Notes: generated from the sequence alone by a model not told the origin. 64,000 bases of DNA from Roseiflexus sp. (GCA_025062325.1 JANXAL010000069.1:1-64000), one strand, 5' to 3'. Positions 7,909-15,894 are shown, numbered from the stretch's first letter. Program-made: numbers and translations.

Positions 7909-9372
7909 ATGAGCATTCTGGTTCTGGCGAACATCGGCAACAGCGACCTGAACGTTGACGGCAGGCGATTGCAGCGTCCGCGTTCCGAAGGCGAGGCGGT
8001 GTGGGCGACGTTTGAACAGCATACGTTCGAGATGCCGATCATCGAGCCGTGCATCCGCTGGATCGTCCGGCGCCAGCCAATCGACCGGCTGATCCTGTTC
8101 TACACCGACCAGCCGGAGACGCCGGAGACGCTGAAGCTGGATCGGTTCGGCGTGTCGCTGCGCGACAAAGATACGCTCTGGTGTGCACAGATCATCACGC
8201 GTCTGCTGCGAGAGCGGTTCGGCGAGCAGATCGCACGGATCGACCATCAGGCGGTTGTGGGCGCTGGCGGGCGCGCGATCAACCCCAGCATGTACGATGA
8301 AGCCTTCGACGCCTACGCCGGTCTGATCGCGCCGCTTTCAGACCCGCAGACGACGTGCTACGTCCTGATGGCGGGCGGCATCCCGGCGTGCAACACGGCG
8401 CTGCAACTGCACGCTATCAGCGCCTTCGGCAACCACTGCCACGTAGTGTACCAGCCGGAAGGCGGGCAGCCCTACGAACTGCGCGTCGGCGACCAGGTGC
8501 TGAACACCTTCCGCCGCGCTGCCGCCATTGAAGCCCTCGAACGCCTCGACTTCGCCACCGCACTGTCGATTGTGCGCCAGTTCAACGATGCGGCGTTGAA
8601 AGCGCTCGTGGAGCATGCCCACTACCGCGAGTGCTTCGACTTCGAACGGGCGCAGGCGGCGCTTGCTGACGGCATTCGCCAGGCGAGCGGCGCGTTGCGC
8701 ACCTTCCTCGCCGACCTTGAACGCGACCTCGACCCGCTCATGCAGTGCTCCAACATGGGCGCATTACTGCGCGAACTTGTCGCCAATGCGGACATCACCT
8801 TCCGCAACGGACGCTACGCCGATTTCCTCGGGCGCATGTTCCGCTTCCAGGAAGCCGCGCTGCGCTATATCGTCGAAACAAAACTCGACCTGCCGACCGA
8901 TATGAGCAAAGAGCGCAAAGCGGTTAATCTGCCAGCGTACCAGCAGCGCATCGAGGCTGACCCCGGTTTGAAAGCCTGGCTCGACGGGCGCACGATTGAC
9001 GGGACGCCATTGCGCTACGACCATCCCAACATCCCGGCAATGCAGGCAATGCTCGAGTACCTCGTTAACGCCAAAAGTATCAAGCCTGATGGCAAACCCT
9101 ATCTGTCGAAGGACGAGCAGGGGCGACTCACCGGCGTCAAGCAGCGCCTCGACAAAATCACCGCGCTCTCGCAGTTGCGCAACCAGAGCGTGATTGCGCA
9201 CGGATTCGCGGGTGTTTCGCGCGAGCGGCTGGCGGAAGTGTACAACGGCGACCCGGCGATGTTAATCAGCGACCTGCGCAAGATTGCGGAACTCCTCGGA
9301 CTCGCCGCTCAGGAATCGCCATTCGAGCGCATCGCCGCCGTTGCGATTGAGCAGTTGCGACACCTGACGTGA
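7909..9372 (+). CDS. csm6: Csm6-like CARF-HEPN ribonuclease
   Basis: A 487-residue protein. The N-terminal half is a CARF-like Rossmann domain (ILVLANIGNSDL at residues 3-14, then YVLMAGGIPACNTALQL near residue 150), expected to bind cyclic oligoadenylate. The C-terminal half is a HEPN domain with the catalytic pattern R-X6-H, RNQSVIAH (R424 to H431). Csm6 proteins are dimeric RNases activated by the Cas10 second messenger, degrading cell and phage RNA. The start has AGGAGG seven nt upstream. It is separated from csm5 by about 800 bp of repeats and so probably has its own transcription start or relies on read-through. Confidence 0.9.
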   Translation: MSILVLANIGNSDLNVDGRRLQRPRSEGEAVWATFEQHTFEMPIIEPCIRWIVRRQPIDRLILFYTDQPETPETLKLDRFGVSLRDKDTLWCAQIITRLLRERFGEQIARIDHQAVVGAGGRAINPSMYDEAFDAYAGLIAPLSDPQTTCYVLMAGGIPACNTALQLHAISAFGNHCHVVYQPEGGQPYELRVGDQVLNTFRRAAAIEALERLDFATALSIVRQFNDAALKALVEHAHYRECFDFERAQAALADGIRQASGALRTFLADLERDLDPLMQCSNMGALLRELVANADITFRNGRYADFLGRMFRFQEAALRYIVETKLDLPTDMSKERKAVNLPAYQQRIEADPGLKAWLDGRTIDGTPLRYDHPNIPAMQAMLEYLVNAKSIKPDGKPYLSKDEQGRLTGVKQRLDKITALSQLRNQSVIAHGFAGVSRERLAEVYNGDPAMLISDLRKIAELLGLAAQESPFERIAAVAIEQLRHLT

Positions 9373-9571
9373 AGCATACGCAGAAACTGTTGTTCTGTGA
9401 CATCGGCAGCAATACGTTGATCGACGCTCTGTTGCGCGCGGTGGAACAGCCGTAGCGCGGGCGACACGACGCCCCATCGCAGCACCTTAACAACTGCATA
9501 GAAGCTGATCGCTGCCACCGCAGGCGCGCCCGCCGTGGGCGCGCGCAGGCGCGGGTGGGAGGGGCGCTCCT

Positions 9572-9746
9572 CTCACGTGTAGGCTTTTTGGCGTGCGAAG
9601 CAGGTTTGTCGCGTCCTGACGCCCTTTTGCCCCTCATCCCCCCTGCCCCCTTCGCCCACCAGGGGAGAAGGGGGAGTTGGGGCGTTCTGTTGCCTGAAGC
9701 AGGCGATGCAACGTAAGAGCTTGCTAAAAAAATCTACACTTGTGAG
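9572..9746 (+). repeat. MITE-like repeat, full-length copy
   Basis: A 175-bp element that starts CTCACGTGTAGGCTTTTTGGC and ends TCTACACTTGTGAG; the ends are imperfect terminal inverted repeats. The core is CCCCTCATCCCCCC followed by a hairpin around AGGGGAGAAGGGGGAG. It encodes no protein. It is flanked by a duplicated GC-rich segment of about 45 bp. Confidence 0.75.
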
Positions 9747-9833
9747 GAGGGGCGCCCCCCGGTGGGCGCACGCAGGCGCGGGTGGAAGGGGCGCTCTCCT
9801 GTAGGCGCGTGCGGCGCCCCGTCGCTGTTTACC

Positions 9834-9862
9834 GTAAGGGCAGGTCTCAGACCTGCCCAACC
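9834..9862 (+). repeat. GC-rich palindrome upstream of cas6
   Basis: GGGCAGGTCT and AGACCTGCCC form a 10-bp stem around a single C. The same palindrome (with GGGCGGGTCT arms) occupies three spacer-like positions in and after the CRISPR array and occurs again at 47,664-47,696. Here, as in the array tail, it is followed directly by a repeat-like sequence. Confidence 0.85.
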
Positions 9863-9897
9863 GTGAGAAGAGAATCCCCGCCGGGGACTGGAAAGGA
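9863..9897 (+). promoter_or_regulatory. CRISPR-repeat-like hairpin overlapping the cas6 ribosome-binding site
   Basis: GTGAGAAGAGAATCCCC, a GCC loop, then GGGGACTGGAAAG closely follows the array repeat (GTGAGAAAAACCC, AATCCCCGCCAGGGGATT, GAAAC) with a 3-nt deletion in the 5' part, one base missing in the loop and few changes in the last 8 nt. The likely ribosome-binding site AAAGGA (9892-9897) begins in its 3' end, 7 nt before the cas6 ATG. Cas6 binding or cleavage here could repress its own translation. The match and position are seen; the regulation is inferred. Confidence 0.7.
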
Positions 9898-9904
9898 CAC
9901 ACCC

Positions 9905-10723
9905 ATGCCCGTATCACTGATCTTCACCATCCGCCCGCTTGCGTCGGCGCAAACATCGTCATCGCTCGGGCGCGCGGCGCACGCTGCCGTCCTGCGTCTG
10001 ATCAACGACGCCGATCCAACGCTCGCGGCGCAGATCCACGACGACGACGGACCCAAACCATTGACCGTCTCGAACGTTATCGGTCTCGAAGCGCGCAATC
10101 ATAGTGCGCACGTTCATCCTGATCGCCAGTACCGACTGCGGGTCACATTGCTGACCCCGGCGCTTGAGGCGATCGCCGCAACCTGGCGCCCCGACACGCT
10201 CGGGCCGCTCGACCTCGACGGTGTGCTCTGGCGCGTCGAGCGGATAACCGGTGATCCTGCCGACGATCCGTGGGCAGGAAGTTCCACATATGAGAAACTG
10301 GCGTCTGCGGTCATCAACCGCAGCGCCGCCCCTTCGCGCTGGACGTTCGAGTTTGCCACGCCGGTCACATTCCGGCAGCGTGGTCTCAACCAACCGCTGC
10401 CGCTGCCAGCGCTAGTCTTCGGCAGCCTCCTCGAACGCTGGAACGCATTTGCGCCTATTGCTTTCCCCGATGAGGCGCGCCGGTTTGCCGAAGAGTGCAT
10501 CGCGGTCAGCCGGTTCAACCTGCACTCGCGGTCTGAGCCGACGAAGGGCGGCGTTCCGCAGATCGGCGCCACAGGGCGCGTCACGTATGCCGCCGTCAAC
10601 CGTGACCGCTACTGGCTGGCGTGCATCAACACACTGGCGCGCTTCGCCCTGTTCAGCGGCATTGGCGCTAGCACAACTCGCGGCTACGGTCAGGCGCGCC
10701 TGCTGGACAGCGACGACCGCTGA
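9905..10723 (+). CDS. cas6: CRISPR pre-crRNA endoribonuclease Cas6
   Basis: A 272-residue Cas6. The N-terminal text SSSLGRAAHAAVLRLINDADPTLA followed by HDDDGPKPLTVSNVIG is typical of the family, and the C-terminal glycine-rich RNA-binding loop is FSGIGASTTRGYGQARLL. Cas6 cuts the CRISPR transcript at the base of each repeat hairpin, leaving the 8-nt handle ATTGAAAC for crRNAs in this locus. The start is the ATG with AAAGGA seven nt upstream; in-frame sequence before it crosses a palindrome and repeat-like hairpin and is unlikely to be coding. Cas1 follows after a 255-bp gap. Confidence 0.92.
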   Translation: MPVSLIFTIRPLASAQTSSSLGRAAHAAVLRLINDADPTLAAQIHDDDGPKPLTVSNVIGLEARNHSAHVHPDRQYRLRVTLLTPALEAIAATWRPDTLGPLDLDGVLWRVERITGDPADDPWAGSSTYEKLASAVINRSAAPSRWTFEFATPVTFRQRGLNQPLPLPALVFGSLLERWNAFAPIAFPDEARRFAEECIAVSRFNLHSRSEPTKGGVPQIGATGRVTYAAVNRDRYWLACINTLARFALFSGIGASTTRGYGQARLLDSDDR

Positions 10724-10978
10724 GGTTATCGGAGAGTCCGATCTGTCGATAGGACACGGATGAACACAGGTGCGACGGATGCGCACGGATCAGATTCGAT
10801 TCGCTCGTCGGGCGCTTCTTCTGCGACTTCGCTTCTTCTGCGACTTCGTCCAATTATGAACACAGGTGCGACGGATGCGCACGGATCAGATTCTGATAGA
10901 AAGCGATTGAACCGCGCGCATCCGTGCGCTCTATGTCGCTGCGTCAACCAGAACATCACACTGCAACGGAGCAATTCC
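10724..10978. repeat. Gap with duplicated ACACAGGTGCGACGG element
   Basis: Between cas6 and cas1 a segment of about 35 bp (GAACACAGGTGCGACGGATG, then CGCACGGATCAGATTC) occurs twice, at 10,761-10,797 and 10,858-10,893. CACGGATC-type relatives lie at 18,170-18,275 and 53,715-53,750, so it is a genome-wide family. GGAG upstream of 10,979 serves cas1. Confidence 0.75.
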
Positions 10979-11998
10979 ATGGCAACCCTCTACGTCACCG
11001 AACAGGGCAGTGAGATCGGCTGCGACGGCGAGCGGTTGGTTGTGCGGCGCGACGGCGCCGTCATTGCCAGTGTGCCGCTGGTCAAAATTGAAGATATCGT
11101 CATCATCGGGAATGTCGGGGTGACCACGCCAGCGATCAAACGCATGCTCGACAACGGCATCAACGTTACCTTTCTAACCGTGCATGGGCGCTACCACGGT
11201 CGTCTGGTCGGCGCTGTCAGCGCGCACGCCGCATTGCGCGCCGCGCAATACCGGCGCGCCGAGGACCGCGAATGGTCCCTGCGTCTGGCGCAGCGATTTG
11301 TCGAAGGCAAGCTGCGCAACTGTCGCGCCCTGTTACGCCGTTTTGCGCGCAATCGCGCCGATGCGTCCGCTGACGTCGAGCAGGCTGCCGACGACCTCGA
11401 CCGTTTCATTGAGCGCGTACCGCGCACCACTACCCTCAATGCACTCATAGGAGTCGAAGGGAGCGCCACCGCGCGGTACTTTGCCGGCGTGCGCGCCCTG
11501 ATCGGACCGGAATGGCGCTTCGAGGCGCGCATCCGTCGGCCGCCGCCGGACCGGGTGAACGCCCTGCTCTCCTTCGGATACACCCTGCTGGTGCATAAGA
11601 TGCTCGGCGCTGTGGAAGCGGCTGGCTTCGATCCCTACCTAGGCTATTTACACCAGGTAGACTATGGACGGCCATCGCTGGCGCTCGATCTGATTGAAGA
11701 GTTTCGCCCAATTCTGGTCGACTCGCTGGTGATCCGCTGTTGCAATGACGGGCGCATTGCCTTCGACGACTTTACCGAAACGCCGGACGGCGACTACCCG
11801 GTGCTCTTGAGCGACGAAGGCAAACGGCGATTTGTCGCCGCATTCGAGGAGCGTATGCGCACCGAAGTGACCCACCCCGATGGCGCTGACGGTCGGCCGG
11901 GGAAGGCCAGCTACCTGCGCTGCCTGGCGCTTCAGGCGCGGCAACTGGCGCGCGCCGTGCAGGGAGGACCGGAGTACGAACCGTTCGTGGTGCGGTGA
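10979..11998 (+). CDS. cas1: CRISPR adaptation integrase Cas1
   Basis: A 339-residue Cas1. The N-terminal beta domain begins MATLYVTEQGSEIGCDGERL. The C-terminal helical domain has the metal-binding set: E160 in IGVEGSATARYF, H225 in LGYLHQVDYGRPSLALDLIEEFRP and acidic residues at 237-241. With Cas2 it integrates new spacers at the leader end of the array. The ATG has GGAG upstream and gives the usual family length; a longer in-frame form would start inside the duplicated repeat and is rejected. Cas2 follows after 10 nt. Confidence 0.96.
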   Translation: MATLYVTEQGSEIGCDGERLVVRRDGAVIASVPLVKIEDIVIIGNVGVTTPAIKRMLDNGINVTFLTVHGRYHGRLVGAVSAHAALRAAQYRRAEDREWSLRLAQRFVEGKLRNCRALLRRFARNRADASADVEQAADDLDRFIERVPRTTTLNALIGVEGSATARYFAGVRALIGPEWRFEARIRRPPPDRVNALLSFGYTLLVHKMLGAVEAAGFDPYLGYLHQVDYGRPSLALDLIEEFRPILVDSLVIRCCNDGRIAFDDFTETPDGDYPVLLSDEGKRRFVAAFEERMRTEVTHPDGADGRPGKASYLRCLALQARQLARAVQGGPEYEPFVVR

Positions 11999-12008
11999 AG
12001 GAGCGTGC

Positions 12009-12290
12009 ATGCTATACGTCATCGCCTACGACATCCCGGACGACGCGCGACGCCTGAAGCTGGCGAAGGTGCTGGAAGGATTTGGACAGCGCGTCCAGCG
12101 TAGCGTCTTCGAGTGCGACCTGACCGAACGGGAGTACCGCGCGCTGCTGAAAAAAGTCGAGCGCGTCATCAAGCTGGACGAAGGGGACAGCGTGCGCATC
12201 TACCGGTTGTGTAGCGCGTGCGCAACGAACGTTGAGGTCAAAGGTGAAGGGCTGCCAGTCGAAAAGAGCAATGACTTCTACGTCGTCTGA
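12009..12290 (+). CDS. cas2: CRISPR adaptation protein Cas2
   Basis: A 93-residue ferredoxin-fold protein with MLYVIAYDIPDDARRLKLAK at the start, the conserved Asp in AYDIPDD and the RSVFECDLTE strand. The C-terminus has two cysteines (LCSACATNVEVKG). Cas2 dimers bridge two Cas1 dimers during spacer capture. AAGGAG lies just before the ATG. It is cotranscribed with cas1 and directly precedes the leader. Confidence 0.96.
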   Translation: MLYVIAYDIPDDARRLKLAKVLEGFGQRVQRSVFECDLTEREYRALLKKVERVIKLDEGDSVRIYRLCSACATNVEVKGEGLPVEKSNDFYVV

Positions 12291-12500
12291 CGCGATGATC
12301 GCGCGCATTGTGCGGGAGCGCGGGCAAGCGGTGCAGCCGCGCAGTGCGCGCGAATGCCGCGCTACTGTATCAGGACGCCATGAAGAAAGGCTCGTCCCCA
12401 CAGTTGACGACAAAAAGGCTTTACACTTTTCGCCCAATTTTGGGCGACCGCGCAAACCGCCTTGCGCGCCGCGTCCTGATGCGCTACAATAGCGAAGAGT
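12291..12500 (+). promoter_or_regulatory. CRISPR leader with array promoter
   Basis: A 210-bp non-coding leader. TTGCGC (12,462-12,467), a 17-bp spacer and TACAAT (12,485-12,490) form a good sigma-70-type promoter placing transcription start within a few bases of the first repeat at 12,501. A small hairpin CGCCCAATTTTGGGCG lies at 12,431-12,446. Position next to cas2 and the intact repeats at this end mark it as the leader side. Confidence 0.7.
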
Positions 12501-13000
12501 GTGAGAAAAACCCAAATCCCCGCCAGGGGATTGAAAGTCAACGTCTGGCATGTCACGTTGCTGGGCGACAAGCGGGTGAGAAAAACCCAAATCCCCGCCA
12601 GGGGATTGAAACGAGTGGTGAGGGGTTTGTGGGACAGTGGGATGACGGCAAGATGTGTGAGAAAAACCCAAATCCCCGCCAGGGGATTGAAACAGCAGCA
12701 GCCCCGCCCACCCTGCCGGGCGAGCGAGGCTGGTGAGAAAAACCCAAATCCCCGCCAGGGGATTGAAACTATCGCATCGAACCCCCAGGGTTCATTTGAA
12801 CCGGCAGTAATCGGGAGAAAAACCCAAATCTCCGCCAGGGGATTGAAACATCAAATACAAGCGCACGCGGAACATGCGACAAACAATCAGTGAGAAAACC
12901 CCACATCCCCGCCAGGGGAATGAAACGTAAGGGCGGGTCTCAGACCCGCCCGTGCGCCCGGTTGGTGCGCCAACCCACATCTCCGCCAGGGGAATGAAAC
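12501..13000 (+). CRISPR. CRISPR array, five good repeats then two degenerate repeats
   Basis: Repeats of 37 bp lie at 12,501, 12,576, 12,657, 12,733, 12,813 and 12,890, and a 36-bp degenerate one at 12,965. They start GTGAGAAAAACCC, carry the hairpin AATCCCCGCCAGGGGATT and end GAAAC. Spacers are 38, 44, 39, 43, 40 and 38 bp. The ATTGAAAC end shows transcription from left to right. Repeat 5 has two changes, repeats 6 and 7 have AATGAAAC and CACAT changes, so the right side is the old end. The sixth spacer is the GTAAGGGCGGGTCT palindrome and the same sequence follows repeat 7. Confidence 0.97.
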
Positions 13001-13061
13001 GTAAGGGCGGGTCTCAGACCCGCCCATGCACCCGGTTTCGTTGTTTCAATAGGAGAGCGCC

Positions 13062-13289
13062 ATGTCGAGAACCGGTTCCCGAACAGGGCATCCACGTCGC
13101 TACGCTGAGCCATATCGCCCGGTATGGGAGGATACGGACGCTATTGACGGTGAAACTGTTGACAATCGAACATATGTCGGAAATGAAGACGATAAAGGCG
13201 AGAATGAGCCGTCGCCCGGCTGCTCATGGGCGACGGCGCTGGTAGTATTAATAGCGATCATCGTCACTGTGACTCTCTGGCTCTTCTAG
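13062..13289 (+). CDS. Small tail-anchored membrane protein inside the array tail, unknown function
   Basis: A 75-residue protein with AGGAG seven nt before the ATG. The first 50 residues are hydrophilic and acidic (GETVDNRTYVGNEDDKGENE) and the last 20 form one hydrophobic helix, WATALVVLIAIIVTVTLWLF, giving a tail-anchored topology. It lies between the end of the array and an outlying pair of degenerate repeats. I do not recognise a family. The good ribosome-binding site and sensible composition support a real gene; a role in CRISPR immunity is only suggested by position. Confidence 0.6.
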   Translation: MSRTGSRTGHPRRYAEPYRPVWEDTDAIDGETVDNRTYVGNEDDKGENEPSPGCSWATALVVLIAIIVTVTLWLF

Positions 13290-13554
13290 CGCAGTGAGTC
13301 GCCGGCGCCGTTGCAACTGCGCGCAAACGTCACTCCCGCAGTTGAAGCGCTGTCTTCCGTGCAGGTCGAAGAAATTTCTCCGCTCACAAGCGGATTTGTT
13401 CGCTCAATGCGACGCGAGGCGCATGGTATGCGCCAGAGTCGCCGCAGCGCGAAGCGACTCCGCCGCCGCAGCGCGAAGCAGTTTCGCCGCCATCTGCGTC
13501 GCCGTCGCAGCGCGAGAGTGCGCCGCCGTCGGTTGCTTCGCGGGCGTCGTTGTC

Positions 13555-13665
13555 GAGAGAAAAACCCACATCCCCGCCAGAGGGTTGAAACGTAAGGGCG
13601 GGTCTCAGACCCGCCCTTACGCCCGGTTGGCGCAAAAAACCCACATCCTGCCAGGGGATTGAAAT
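13555..13665 (+). CRISPR. Outlying degenerate CRISPR repeat pair around the palindromic spacer
   Basis: GAGAGAAAAACCCACATCCC with hairpin and GGTTGAAAC end (13,555-13,591) is followed by the palindrome GTAAGGGCGGGTCTCAGACC (13,592-13,620 with its full arms) and by a second, deleted repeat (about 13,630-13,665) ending GGGGATTGAAAT. It is about 550 bp beyond the main array and probably a relic. Confidence 0.8.
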
Positions 13666-14062
13666 GGCCTCCTGTGGCACCGTTGCATCGCAACGGCACT
13701 ACGAGTACGGCGGGGCACGAACCGAGCCACAGCGCGCCGGGCGCTCGCGGAGACGAACCCGGGCGCACCCAATGCCGTGCGGTGCGGCGGGAGGCAAACC
13801 GGACCACGGTGCGGCGCGGCGGGACGCAAACCGGGCTACGGAGCTGTGAGCGCCTCGTTCACCTAGCAAGGCGCGGCGCGGCGGGACGCAAACCGGACCA
13901 CGACGCGCGGTGCGGCGGGATATGAACCAGGCTACGGCGCGCCGGGCGCCTCCAGAGAAAAACCCGGGTTCACCTGGCGAGGTGCGGTGCAGTGGAGCGT
14001 GAACCAGGCTACGGCGCGCCGGGCGCCCCTGGACTTTCGGGATCTCGCCATCAAGCCATAAC

Positions 14063-14168
14063 TGAATGAAAGAGCAAATAAACGAACGAGCGCCCCCCAT
14101 TCGTTTATTTGTTTCCTTATTCGTTGACCGGTCATTCGTTAACCAGCCATTCGTTGACCGGTCATTCG
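14063..14168. repeat. ATTCGTT-rich dispersed repeat, right of CRISPR locus
   Basis: An imperfect inverted repeat (CAAATAAACGAACGAG and CCATTCGTTTATTTG) is followed by CTTATTCGTTGACCGGTCAT and further CGTTGACCGGTCATTCG words. Same order and orientation as 708-820. Confidence 0.75.
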
Positions 14169-14173
14169 CGTCG

Positions 14174-15883
14174 CTACCCCGCCATCCGCCGCACCCGCGG
14201 GTACGCTGGCGTCCACATGGTTGCGGCAATGCGCGCTGCCTGTTCGTCAGCGCTGAGCGGGTCCGCCAGCCCGGAGCGCACTGCTTCGGCGGCGACTGCC
14301 TGCGCCACGGCGCGTGAGACGTCGCGCACGCTGGTGAGCGATGGGTAGAGTGATGCCGTCGGGTCCTGCCGCGCCGGTGAGAAGGCGCTCAATGCGCGCG
14401 CTGCCGCCACGAACATCGCATCGGTCACGCGCCGGGCATTCACGGCGATGACCCCTAACCCGACGCCGGGGAAAATGAAGACGTTGTTGCACTGCCCGAT
14501 CACGAAGGTCCTTCCGCCGTACTCCACCGGCGCAAAAGGGCTGCCGGTCGCCACCAGCGCCCGCCCCTCCGTCCAGGCGATCAGGTCGGCGGGAACTGCC
14601 TCGCTCTTCAAGGTAGGATTGGAGAGTGGGAAGATGATCGGTCGCTCAACGTGCCGCGCCATTTCGCGCACGGTGCGCTCGTCGAACGCCCCCGGCTGCG
14701 CCGAGGTGCCGATCAGACAGGTTGGGCGCACGTTTGCGACGACCTCGTACAGGGTGAACGGTCCGCTCCTTTCGCGCGTCCATCCTTCCAGCGCCTCATA
14801 CGGCTGGGCATAGATCATCTTCGCCTCTTCGAGGCCGGTGCGCCGAGTATGCACTAGGTCGCGGCTGTCAATCAGCCAGATTGTCCGGCGCGCCTGCTCC
14901 AGCGGAATGCCTGCCTCGACCATCACCGTGACGATCTGATCGGCGATGCCGGTCGCCGCCGACCCGGCGCCCAGCATGACGATTCGCTGCTCTGCCAGCG
15001 GCACGCCGGAAATCTCGACAGCCGCCAGCCAACCCGCCAGCGTGACTGCGCCGGTGCCCTGAATGTCGTCGTTGAAGCTGAGAATCCGGTTGCGATAGCG
15101 GTCAAGAATGCGGCGCGCGTTGTCTTTGGCGAAATCTTCCCATTGCAGCAACACATTCGGGAATACCTTCTCGACCGCCGTGACAAACTGTTCAATGAAT
15201 TCGTCGTACTCCTCGCCGCGCACCCGTTCGTGTCGCCACCCCAGGTAGAGCGGGTCGTTAAGCAGTGCGGGATTATTAGTGCCAACGTCCAGGACGATTG
15301 GCAGCGTCGTGGCCGGGTGAATGCCAGCGCAGAGGGTGTAGAGCGTCAATTTGCCGATGGGAATGCCAATCCCGCCCATGCCCTGGTCGCCCAGCCCCAG
15401 AATGCGCTCGCCGTCGGTGACGACGATCACGCGGGTGTGCTCCGCTAGGGGCCAGGAGCGCAGCATTGTCTCGATCTGATCGCGGTGCGGATAGTCGATA
15501 AACAACCCGCGCGGTCGGTGGAACAGGTGGCTGTAGCGCTGGCAGGCGACGCCGACCTCTGGTGTGTAGATGATCGGCATCATCTCGGTGATATGCTCGA
15601 GCAGCAACCGGTAGAACAGCGTCTCATTCCGGTCCTGCAGGTCGGTCAGATAGAGGTAACGGTCCAGGTCGTCTTTGCGCTGCTGGTAGTTGCGGTAGAC
15701 GCGCGCCAGTTGCTCCTCGATGGTCGAGACGTGGTGCGGCAACAATCCGAGCAGACCGAACTCTGCGCGCTCTTCCTCGCTCCAGGCGCTGCCTTTATTG
15801 ATCACCGGCGCATTGAGCACGTCGTGCCCTGTTCGGTCGGTTTCCAGCGTCGCTCCCCCATCAGCGAACCGGATGCGAATCAT
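14174..15883 (-). CDS. maeA: NAD-dependent malic enzyme
   Basis: A protein of about 569 residues that decarboxylates malate to pyruvate with reduction of NAD(P). It shows the malic enzyme N-terminal domain with [20 protein letters not shown] and the metal/active site text [15 protein letters not shown] and [15 protein letters not shown], then the Rossmann domain with [15 protein letters not shown]. The length fits the large SfcA/MaeA class. The start at 15,883 is chosen because GGGAGG lies seven nt upstream; a Met seven codons earlier has no such site. NAD rather than NADP preference is inferred from the class. Confidence 0.93.
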   Translation of the reverse strand: MIRIRFADGGATLETDRTGHDVLNAPVINKGSAWSEEERAEFGLLGLLPHHVSTIEEQLARVYRNYQQRKDDLDRYLYLTDLQDRNETLFYRLLLEHITEMMPIIYTPEVGVACQRYSHLFHRPRGLFIDYPHRDQIETMLRSWPLAEHTRVIVVTDGERILGLGDQGMGGIGIPIGKLTLYTLCAGIHPATTLPIVLDVGTNNPALLNDPLYLGWRHERVRGEEYDEFIEQFVTAVEKVFPNVLLQWEDFAKDNARRILDRYRNRILSFNDDIQGTGAVTLAGWLAAVEISGVPLAEQRIVMLGAGSAATGIADQIVTVMVEAGIPLEQARRTIWLIDSRDLVHTRRTGLEEAKMIYAQPYEALEGWTRERSGPFTLYEVVANVRPTCLIGTSAQPGAFDERTVREMARHVERPIIFPLSNPTLKSEAVPADLIAWTEGRALVATGSPFAPVEYGGRTFVIGQCNNVFIFPGVGLGVIAVNARRVTDAMFVAAARALSAFSPARQDPTASLYPSLTSVRDVSRAVAQAVAAEAVRSGLADPLSADEQAARIAATMWTPAYPRVRRMAG

Positions 15884-15894
15884 ACCAGCCTCCC

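Larger units (their letters stand above)
9373..9904. other. Gap between csm6 and cas6
   Basis: 9373-9520 has no supported gene. Two copies of a GC-rich segment (about 9523-9570 and 9748-9799, sharing CGCAGGCGCGGGTGG and GGGGCGCTC) flank one TIR-bearing repeat (9572-9746). The last 70 bases hold a palindrome and a CRISPR-repeat-like hairpin that overlaps the cas6 ribosome-binding site. Confidence 0.7.
13290..14173. other. Repeat-rich region between array tail and malic enzyme
   Basis: No supported gene. 13,430-13,550 is GCCGCAGCGCGAAG-type low-complexity sequence. 13,555-13,665 holds two degenerate CRISPR repeats. 13,730-14,035 has imperfect repeats sharing GCGGCGGGACGCAAACCGG and GCGCGCCGGGCGC. 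14,063-14,168 is the ATTCGTT-rich repeat. Confidence 0.65.

Noticed and set aside
9309-9518. Minus-strand frame with FYAVVKVLRWGVVSPALRLF after csm6
   Set aside because: It looks somewhat protein-like and may be a gene remnant, but there is no start, no recognisable family and it overlaps the csm6 end.
12308-12893. Open frames running through the CRISPR array
   Set aside because: They repeat a KNPNPRQGIE-type peptide read from the CRISPR repeats and are not genes.
13953-13982. Another CRISPR repeat at AGAGAAAAACCCGGG
   Set aside because: Only the first 12 bases match; the hairpin and GAAAC end are missing.
14066-14348. Short plus-strand frames between array and malic enzyme
   Set aside because: They lie in repeats or antisense to malic enzyme and lack starts with ribosome-binding sites.
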